Assembly (NCBI RefSeq): GCF_035685805.1
Contig: NZ_DASSAB010000023.1
Coordinates: 20,440-84,439 of the forward strand
Reading direction: 5' to 3'
DNA: 64,000 nucleotides
Source of the DNA: Dyella_A sp035685805
Lineage (GTDB): Bacteria > Pseudomonadota > Gammaproteobacteria > Xanthomonadales > Rhodanobacteraceae
The notes below the pieces were generated by a model. It searched no databases, had not been told where the DNA came from, and was given only the letters and a program-made list of their open reading frames with translations. Made by a program: the position numbers and the translations under genes. Shown here one piece after another: positions 17,479-24,173 of the stretch (its first letter is position 1; every line of letters begins with the position of its first letter).

Positions 17479-19719
17479 TTACAGCTCGGCGCGGAATTCC
17501 ACGCCGATCACCCGCGGGTCATTCACGAAACCGGTGCGGTTGTTGAAGTCGATCGCACCGATCAGCGCGCGCTTGTCGGTGATGTTGCGGCCGTACAGGG
17601 CGATCTCGCGGCGGCCGTAATCCCAGTTGTAGCCCGCGCGCAGGCCACCCTCGAGCAGCGGCTTGCCCTTGAACTCGGCCGAGTCGTAGAGGAAGAAGTT
17701 CACCTGGCTGCGGTAGTTCCAGTCGGTGTAGACGAAGAACTCGCCGCTGTCGCCGTACGGGATGCCGTAGCGCGCGGTGAGCGTGCCGATCCACTTGGGC
17801 GAGTTGGGCAGCGCGTTGCCGTCGATCAGCGCGTTGCCGCTGGCATTGCGCGGATCGAGCACGGTGCACTGGGCGCCGCACACGGCTACCGCCAGGGTCG
17901 GGTCCTTCAGCTCGGTGTGGTTGTAGCTGCCGCCGGCGGTGAGCACGAAGTTCGGCGTGAGGTAGGCCTCCAGGTCGAACTCGGCGCCGTAGCCCTCGGT
18001 CTTCTTCGCGTTGATCAGGCGGGTGATGTTGATGTCGCCGCCCACCGCAGTGAGCTGCTGGTTGTGCATGGTGTAGCTGTACACGTCCGCGTTGAAGCGC
18101 ACGTGGTTGTCCATGCCGGTGGACTTCACGCCCAGCTCGTAGGAGGTGATCGTCTCGGGCTTGGCCTGCGAGATGAAGTCCGAGAACAGCACGCGGCCCT
18201 GCACGCTGGGGGCGCGGAAGCCATTCGCCACGCGGGCGTAGACGTTGACGTTGGGGCTCACCGTCCAGGTGCCGGTGACGTCGCCGCTCCAGCGCGAGTC
18301 GTTCGGGTTGGCGGTGAGCGTGAGCGGCGGCGCACCGAACGGCGAGAGCAGGCGGTCGACGCGGAAGTCGCGCTTGTCGTGCGAGTAGCGCGCACCGGCA
18401 CGCAGCTCGAAATCGTCGGCCAGCTGGTAGTTGACCGAGCCGAACAGCGCCCACGCCTTGGTGCGCTGGCTCTGGTTGGCGTAGCCGTCCAGCGCGTGGT
18501 CGTTGAAGGTGGCGTAGTCGAAGTTGCTGATCGCGATGTCTTCGTCGAAGTAGTAGGTGCCGACCTGCCAGTTCAGGCGATCCTGGCTGTTGCTGGCGAG
18601 GCGGAATTCCTGCGTGATCTGGCGATCGTGCGGCATTGCGTCGGCGGTCTCGGACGGGAACGGGATGAAGCCCGGGCCCATCGGCAGGTGGAACACCGCG
18701 CCGTAGCCGCCGTCGACGTCGCCCCGGCTGTAGGTCGTGGCGTGCTCCAGCCCGGTGATCGAGGTGAAGCTCATGTCGCCCAGGTTCCAGTCCAGGTGCA
18801 GGTTGCTGCCCCAGCTGAACAGGTGCTGCTTGTTGCCGCCGTCCTGCGCCACCTGGTCGCGCTCGAAACCCGGCTCGAATTCGTTGCTGCCCAGGGTGAT
18901 CGCGTTGGCGCGGTTCACCGTGGCGGTGCCGTCGAGCCAGCGCGCGTGGCCGTTGATCAGGGCGCTGAAACCGCCCTCTTCGTACAACGCCTGCAGGCGC
19001 ACGGCGCGGTCGTTATAGCCGCCCAGCGCGTCGTTCTTGCCGGTAAAGGTGTTGTCGATCCAGTTGTCGCGGTGCTGCGCCAGCGCCGACACGCGGCCGG
19101 ACCAGTGCCCGCCCAGCGCGCCACCCAGCGCCGCTTCGGCGTTGGCGGTGCCCAGCGAGCCGTAGGAGACGCGGGCGTAGCCGGAGGTCTCCTGGCTCGG
19201 GCGCACCGACTCGAACTTGATCACACCGGCCGGCGAATTGCGGCCGAACAAGGTTCCCTGCGGGCCGCGCAGCACTTCCACCTGGGCCAGGTCGAACAGC
19301 GGGAAGCCCTTCAGGATCGGGTTCTCCTGCACGATGTCGTCGTACACCATCGACACCGGCTGCGAGGCGTTGAGGTCGAAGTCGCTGTTGCCCAGGCCGC
19401 GGATGTAGAAGCGCGGGAACTCGCGGCCGTAAGACGTTTCGGCGTACACGCTGGGGGCGCGCGAGGCCAGCTGCAGCACGCCGTCGCCGGCCTGGCCGAA
19501 GGCTTCGAGCTTCTCCGGCGTGAGCACGGTCAGCGACACCGGCACCTTCTGCAGGTTTTCCACCCGCTTGGAGGCAGTGACCTTCACCGTCTGCAGTTCG
19601 GTGGTCTTGACGTGCTCGTTGGCGGGCGCGGCGTCCTGCGCGTGGGCGGCGGTGAGGCCGAGTCCGATCAGGATGGAACAGGCAAGCGCCGCGCGACGCG
19701 GCGTGGAAGCAGTCGACAT
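17479..19719 (-). CDS. TonB-dependent outer-membrane receptor
   Basis: 746 aa from the ATG at 19719 (MSTASTPRR), which begins a signal peptide ending near AHAQ; an ATG 17 codons upstream would bury it. The plug domain starts with LQTVKVTASKR and includes VEVLRGPQGTLFGRNSPAGVI. A 22-strand barrel follows, ending in VIGVEFRAEL. It has no N-terminal STN signalling domain, so it is a transporter without a FecR partner. Plug sequence style is that of siderophore or cobalamin-type receptors, but the substrate cannot be read. It sits alone between the leu-ilv and thr operons. Confidence 0.88.
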   Translation of the reverse strand: MSTASTPRRAALACSILIGLGLTAAHAQDAAPANEHVKTTELQTVKVTASKRVENLQKVPVSLTVLTPEKLEAFGQAGDGVLQLASRAPSVYAETSYGREFPRFYIRGLGNSDFDLNASQPVSMVYDDIVQENPILKGFPLFDLAQVEVLRGPQGTLFGRNSPAGVIKFESVRPSQETSGYARVSYGSLGTANAEAALGGALGGHWSGRVSALAQHRDNWIDNTFTGKNDALGGYNDRAVRLQALYEEGGFSALINGHARWLDGTATVNRANAITLGSNEFEPGFERDQVAQDGGNKQHLFSWGSNLHLDWNLGDMSFTSITGLEHATTYSRGDVDGGYGAVFHLPMGPGFIPFPSETADAMPHDRQITQEFRLASNSQDRLNWQVGTYYFDEDIAISNFDYATFNDHALDGYANQSQRTKAWALFGSVNYQLADDFELRAGARYSHDKRDFRVDRLLSPFGAPPLTLTANPNDSRWSGDVTGTWTVSPNVNVYARVANGFRAPSVQGRVLFSDFISQAKPETITSYELGVKSTGMDNHVRFNADVYSYTMHNQQLTAVGGDINITRLINAKKTEGYGAEFDLEAYLTPNFVLTAGGSYNHTELKDPTLAVAVCGAQCTVLDPRNASGNALIDGNALPNSPKWIGTLTARYGIPYGDSGEFFVYTDWNYRSQVNFFLYDSAEFKGKPLLEGGLRAGYNWDYGRREIALYGRNITDKRALIGAIDFNNRTGFVNDPRVIGVEFRAEL

Positions 19720-19822
19720 GGTGGAAATCCCCGGGGCGGTGGTTGGAAAAAGCGGCGGCTCTGCGGCCACATCCCGCGCATTTTCCTACGCCACCGCCCG
19801 CGGGCGACAGTGCCCCGCCGGA

Positions 19823-21136
19823 TCAGCCGCCCGGCAGGGCTCGCAGTGCCTCGTCCAGCGCGGCCTCGGAAGCCGGCAGCGACGTGGCGTGGGCGGGGCG
19901 CGCCAGCATCGCCGCCAGCGCAGCCGGCACCGCGACCGGATGCCCGATCAGCGGCTCCACCACGCTCTCGAACTTGGCCGGATGAGCGGTGGCGACCACC
20001 GTCCAGTCGCTGCGGTCGCCGGCCGCGCGCAGCATGTCGAGCACGTGCACGGCGGTGGCGGTGTGCGGGCAGAACACCTCGCCCTGCGCGCGGGCGTGGC
20101 GGGCGAGGGTGGCGCGGATCGCCTCGTCGTCCACGCAGGTGGCAGGCAGCTCGCGGCGCAGGGTGGCGTCGTCGAACAGCCAGCGCAGGCGCTCGGCGTT
20201 GCTCGGTGCGCCCACGTCCATCGCGTTGGCAATCGTCGCCACGGCCTCGCGCGGTCGGTACTCGGCGCCGGCCAGGAACTCGGGCAGGGTGGCGTTGGCG
20301 TTGCAGGCCAGGTGCACGCGGCCGACCGGCAGGCCGAGCGCGCGCACCCACAGCGCGGCCAGCGCGTTGCCAAGGTTGCCGGTCGGCACGATGACGTGGC
20401 GCGGCTCGCCGCGCTCGCGCCACCAGGCCACTGCGGTATGCGCGTAGTAGCTCATCTGCGGCAGCAGGCGGCCGAGGCTGATGCTGTTGGCCGAGGACAG
20501 CGGCACCGCCGCCTGCAGCGCCGGATCGTTGAGCGCGGCTTTCACCATGCGCTGGCAGTCGTCGAAGCGGCCGGCCACGCGCAGCGCGGTGACGTTGCCA
20601 CCGAAGCAGCCGAGCTGATGCGCCTGCCGCGGCGACACCTTGCCGTCCGGATACAGGATCACCACGCGCACGCCGGGCCTTCCGTGGAAGGCCGCGCCGA
20701 CCGCGGCGCCGGTGTCGCCCGAAGTGGCGACCAGGATCGTCAGCGGTCGCGCATCGCGGCGCGGCAGCCGCGCCAGGCAGGCGGCGAGAAAGCGCGCACC
20801 GACGTCCTTGAACGCCGCGGTGGGGCCGTGGAACAGCTCCAGCACGTGCGCGCCGTCGGCCGGCAGCGCGCGATGCGGCACCGGGAAATCCAGCGCCTCG
20901 GCGCAGATCGCCGGCAGCGCGTCAGCCAGCGGGTCGCCGGCGAAGAACGGGGCGAGCAGGGTGGCGGCGGTGTCGGCGAGGGAACCGTTCGGGTCGAAGT
21001 GGTCGACATCGAGCCGCGGCATTGCCTCGGGCACGTAGAGGCCGCCGTCGGGGGCCAGGCCGGCGGCGATGGCGTCGCTCAGGCTTGCGGCCGGACTGCC
21101 GCCGCGGGTGCTGACGTAGCGCAGGGTGGCGCTCAT
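19823..21136 (-). CDS. thrC: Threonine synthase
   Basis: 437 aa from the ATG at 21136 (GAGG five bases upstream). A PLP enzyme that converts O-phosphohomoserine to threonine. The N-terminal RYVSTRGG and the PLP-lysine segment FHGPTAAFKDVGARFLA are conserved, as is ATSGDTGAAV and PTGNLGNALAA. Length matches the E. coli-type enzyme. It is the last thr gene, 373 bases after thrB with a REP element in between, so its expression may be partly uncoupled. Confidence 0.95.
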   Translation of the reverse strand: MSATLRYVSTRGGSPAASLSDAIAAGLAPDGGLYVPEAMPRLDVDHFDPNGSLADTAATLLAPFFAGDPLADALPAICAEALDFPVPHRALPADGAHVLELFHGPTAAFKDVGARFLAACLARLPRRDARPLTILVATSGDTGAAVGAAFHGRPGVRVVILYPDGKVSPRQAHQLGCFGGNVTALRVAGRFDDCQRMVKAALNDPALQAAVPLSSANSISLGRLLPQMSYYAHTAVAWWRERGEPRHVIVPTGNLGNALAALWVRALGLPVGRVHLACNANATLPEFLAGAEYRPREAVATIANAMDVGAPSNAERLRWLFDDATLRRELPATCVDDEAIRATLARHARAQGEVFCPHTATAVHVLDMLRAAGDRSDWTVVATAHPAKFESVVEPLIGHPVAVPAALAAMLARPAHATSLPASEAALDEALRALPGG

Positions 21137-21509
21137 GCGTGCCTCGCGCATGGGGTGATGCGATGTGCGTTGCCTGCTGCCGTGCGTCGCCAAGGCAGGT
21201 GATTCCCTGCAACGCGATGCTCTTCCGTGCCGTCATTCCTGCGAAAGCGGGAATCCATTTTCAAGGTGTGGCAGAGCACGATGGATGACCGGCATACGCC
21301 GTTGAGGAGCGCCTCCCGCTTGACCAGACGTTCGTCTGTTGAGAGCCGCGGGAATGACGGCGATGGGGGTTCGGGACAGGGGCGGAGTCCCACGCTGCGA
21401 CCAGGCTTACCCGGCGAAGGAGCCGGCCTTCGCGCGGCGCGTCTGGATGCGGTCGTCGCGCCTGCTGCGCGGGAGGTCATCGACCCCGTCGCTAGGGCAT
21501 CCAGCCCTC
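21137..21509. repeat. thrB-thrC intergenic region with one REP palindrome
   Basis: A REP-like palindrome lies at 21231-21257 (core ATTCCTGCGAAAGCGGGAAT), the same family as the array near 52 kb and the ilvG-ilvM gap. No ORF with plausible composition and no clear promoter was seen in the rest of the gap. Confidence 0.65.
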
Positions 21510-22490
21510 TCATTCATCGTCTCCGGCATCGACCACGCTGGCCGCCGGCCCGTCGACGGGCGCGACGAAGGCGTCGCTGTCCAGTCCGGCTTCGCCGAAC
21601 GCCGCGCGCATCGAAACCGCGGCCTGCTCGGCCTCGGCGCGCTGCTCGTACCAGCCGAACACGCTGGGGCCAGCGCCGGAGATGCTGGCGCCCATGGCGC
21701 GGTGGTCCATCGCGGCCTGCTTCACGCGGGCAAAGTTCGGCACCAGCGGCGCACGGCGCGGTTCCACCAGCACGTCCTTGAGGCCTTCGCGCACCAGCGC
21801 GGCCTCGCCGCGGTAGCAGCCGGCCAGCACCAGGGCGAGGTTGGCGCTCTGCGTGACGAAGCTGCCCAGCGCGTAGTCGCCGGCCAGCGCCGCGCGCGCC
21901 TTGCGCGTCTCCAGCACGAAGTGCGGATGCACCAGCGCGCAGTGCCAAGTGGCCGGCACCGGGATGCGCACCAGCCGGTCGTGGGTGGCCAGCACCAGCC
22001 CGCCGAGCAGCATCGGGCCGATGTTGTCGCCATGGCGGCTGCCGCTGGCTACCGCCTCGCCGTCCAGCGCGAAGCCGTAGAGCGACTCGACCGGCAGCGG
22101 CTTTTCCAGCAGGGCGTTGGCGGCCACCAGCGCGGCCACGCAGGAGGCGGCCGAGCCGGCCATGCCCGAGCCCAGCGCGATGCCCTTGTGCAGGGTCAGC
22201 TCGAAGCCGTGCGCCAGGCCCAGCGCCTTGCGCAGCGACACCAGCGCCATGCCGGCGGTGTTGCGCATCGGGTCCAGCGGCAGCTCGGTGACCACGCCGT
22301 GGATCGCGGCGATGCGCACCACGGGTTCGTCGATGCGGCGCACCTCGGCGCGATCGCCGGCGCCGGCCATCGAGTGGCCGAGGATGTCGAAGCCGACGCC
22401 CACGTTGCCCACGCAGGCGGGGGCGAAGGCGTAGGCGTGCAGGGCGGAGTGCGGGGCGGTGGTCATGCGGTCTCGCAGTTGGGCGTTCAT
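21510..22490 (-). CDS. thrB: Homoserine kinase
   Basis: 326 aa GHMP-family kinase that phosphorylates homoserine. The ATP-binding signature LGSGMAGSAASCVAAL is visible near residues 106-121, with the N-terminal APACVGNVGVGFDILGH and the C-terminal SISGAGPSVFGW. The ATG at 22490 overlaps the homoserine dehydrogenase stop as ATGA, indicating translational coupling. Confidence 0.94.
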   Translation of the reverse strand: MNAQLRDRMTTAPHSALHAYAFAPACVGNVGVGFDILGHSMAGAGDRAEVRRIDEPVVRIAAIHGVVTELPLDPMRNTAGMALVSLRKALGLAHGFELTLHKGIALGSGMAGSAASCVAALVAANALLEKPLPVESLYGFALDGEAVASGSRHGDNIGPMLLGGLVLATHDRLVRIPVPATWHCALVHPHFVLETRKARAALAGDYALGSFVTQSANLALVLAGCYRGEAALVREGLKDVLVEPRRAPLVPNFARVKQAAMDHRAMGASISGAGPSVFGWYEQRAEAEQAAVSMRAAFGEAGLDSDAFVAPVDGPAASVVDAGDDE

Positions 22491-23647
22491 GCGCGCAGCT
22501 CCAGCGACTCGGCGATGCGCAGCAGGTCGGCGAAAATGCCGGCGGCGGTGACTTCGGGACCGGCACCCGGCCCCTGCACCAGCAGCGGATTATCGCAGTA
22601 GCGGCGGGTGGTGAACTGCACCACGTTGTCGGTGAGCCGCGAGTGGGCGAAGGCGTGTGCGGCCGGCAGCACGGCCAGCTTGACGCTGGCGCGGCCGCGG
22701 GCGTCGAGGTGGGCGACATGGCGCAGCACGCCTCCTTCGGCGCGCGCCGCCGCGAGGCGGGCGGCCAGGGGGGCGTCCAGCTCGTCCAGCCGCTGCATGA
22801 ACTCCTCGCGCGAGAGCGTCGCGAGCGATGCCGGCACCAGGCTTTCCACCGCCACGTCGTCAAGCGACAGCGCCCAGCCGGCCTCACGGGCCAGGATCAC
22901 CAGCTTGCGCGCCACGTCCATGCCGGACAGATCGTCGCGCGGGTCCGGCTCGGTGTAGCCCAGCGCATGCGCCTCGCGCACCAGCGCGGAAAACGGCTGC
23001 GCCCCGTCATGGCGATTGCACAGCCAGGCCAGCGTGCCGGAGAACATGCCTTCCACCGCGAGCAGTTCGTCGCCGGTATCGAGCAGGTCGCGCAGCGTCT
23101 GCACCACCGGCAGGCCGGCGCACACGGTGGCCTCGTAGCGGAAGCGCGCGCCGCTGGCGGCGCTGGCGTGGCGGATCGTATGCCAGCGCGCGAGCGCGCC
23201 GCTGCCGGCGAGCTTGTTTGGCGTTACCACGTGCAGCCCGTCGGCGAGCCAGTCGGCGTAACGCGAGGCCACCGTGTCGCTGGCGCTGCAGTCGATCAGC
23301 AGCGCGTCGCGCGGCTCGGCGCCACCGCGCACGTGGGCGGCGAAGGCGTCCAGATCGTTCGGACGCCACACCTGGGCGCCGCCGGCGCGGCCGTTGAGCT
23401 CGGCGTCATCGCAGTCCAGCCACATGCGCTTGCTGGCGACCACGCCGCACAGACGCAAGCGCACGCGGCCCTCGCGTTCCAGCCGGGGCTGCGCGGCGCG
23501 CAGCTGGCCGAGCACGGCGCTGCCCACGCGACCGGGACCGATCACTCCCACGGCGAGCTGGCGGCAACGCAGCGAGGAGGCCGCCGGCACGAACGCCGAC
23601 GGCAACGGTTTGGGGTGTTCGAGCAGCTGGGGTGCGCAGGTATTCAC
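22487..23647 (-). CDS. Homoserine dehydrogenase (stand-alone, ThrA C-domain type)
   Basis: 386 aa from a GTG at 23647, chosen because CCGGAGG stands five bases upstream; the open frame extends further but is not conserved. It reduces aspartate semialdehyde to homoserine. The Rossmann loop VIGPGRVGSAVL is at about 35-46, followed by DGLHVVTPNK and GYTEPDPRDDLSGMDVARKL, matching the dehydrogenase half of bifunctional ThrA. No aspartokinase domain precedes it, and no C-terminal ACT domain is present. It forms the thr operon with thrB and thrC. Confidence 0.9.
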   Translation of the reverse strand: MNTCAPQLLEHPKPLPSAFVPAASSLRCRQLAVGVIGPGRVGSAVLGQLRAAQPRLEREGRVRLRLCGVVASKRMWLDCDDAELNGRAGGAQVWRPNDLDAFAAHVRGGAEPRDALLIDCSASDTVASRYADWLADGLHVVTPNKLAGSGALARWHTIRHASAASGARFRYEATVCAGLPVVQTLRDLLDTGDELLAVEGMFSGTLAWLCNRHDGAQPFSALVREAHALGYTEPDPRDDLSGMDVARKLVILAREAGWALSLDDVAVESLVPASLATLSREEFMQRLDELDAPLAARLAAARAEGGVLRHVAHLDARGRASVKLAVLPAAHAFAHSRLTDNVVQFTTRRYCDNPLLVQGPGAGPEVTAAGIFADLLRIAESLELRA

Positions 23648-23651
23648 GTAA

Positions 23652-23666
23652 GCCTCCGGATGAGGC
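23652..23666 (-). promoter_or_regulatory. Hairpin sequestering the Shine-Dalgarno of the thr operon
   Basis: GCCTC-ATCCG-GAGGC on the minus strand. Its right arm contains the GGAGG ribosome-binding site of the homoserine dehydrogenase gene. A five-pair stem is short, so it may only tune translation. Confidence 0.4.
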
Positions 23667-23700
23667 CCGTGCTCTTCTGGCGGTATCGGTGTGCTGCAAG

Positions 23701-23728
23701 CCGGCCCGCCTCGTCGAGGGCGGGGCCG
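23701..23728 (-). promoter_or_regulatory. Attenuator-type hairpin in the thr leader
   Basis: Minus strand CGGCCCCGCC pairs with GGCGGGCCG (one C bulge), 17 bases after the leader stop. There is no T-run after it, unlike the leu attenuator. TCGGGGTGGG within the leader ORF (plus 23762-23771) can pair with part of its left arm and loop, with one bulge, as a possible competitor. Confidence 0.5.
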
Positions 23729-23744
23729 TTGCGTGATGGTGAAG

Positions 23745-23906
23745 CTAGTCGCGCACGGACACCCACCCCGACCGAGTGGTAATGGTCGTGGTGGTGGTCG
23801 TGTTCGTGACGCGGAAAAGGGTGTCGACGCAGCGCGCGCCAGCACAGGCCGCCACGCCGGGGAGGCGGACGCGGGGCAGGCTGGCAGGGGCGTTGTCGAT
23901 CGACAT
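23745..23906 (-). CDS. thr operon leader peptide, 53 aa
   Basis: ATG at 23906, TAG at 23745. Residues 34-44 read TNTTTTTTITT: nine Thr and one Ile codon in eleven, closely resembling the composition of E. coli ThrL, which senses threonyl- and isoleucyl-tRNA. It lies between a promoter and the homoserine dehydrogenase gene, followed by a GC hairpin. At 53 aa it is longer than ThrL (21 aa), with an unremarkable N-terminal half. Confidence 0.85.
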   Translation of the reverse strand: MSIDNAPASLPRVRLPGVAACAGARCVDTLFRVTNTTTTTTITTRSGWVSVRD

Positions 23907-23913
23907 GCCGCCG

Positions 23914-23943
23914 ACGTTAGGGGCGATGTTGCGGCACGGTCAA
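23914..23943 (-). promoter_or_regulatory. Promoter of the thr operon (leaderless leader peptide)
   Basis: Minus strand TTGACC (23943-23938), 18-base spacer, TAACGT (23919-23914), then seven bases to the leader ATG. Start-site distance predicts a leaderless transcript, identical in layout to the leu-ilv promoter. Confidence 0.7.
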
Positions 23944-24173
23944 CAGGTGCATTTGCAACCATCGGCGCGATGTGACGCGTGTCGCGCCGCCCCGCGCGGC
24001 GCAGGCGACGCAGCAGTCCTCCCTGCGGCTGGAGCGGACCGACCGAGCTGCCGACCTCGACCGATGGTGTCACCTCGTGCGAACGCACGATGCGTCGTGC
24101 ACTGCGCCTGGCGGGAGTGATCTCCAGCGTGCGGCTCCAGCCGTGCGCGCAGCAGGAAGTCCTGCCCGGACGC

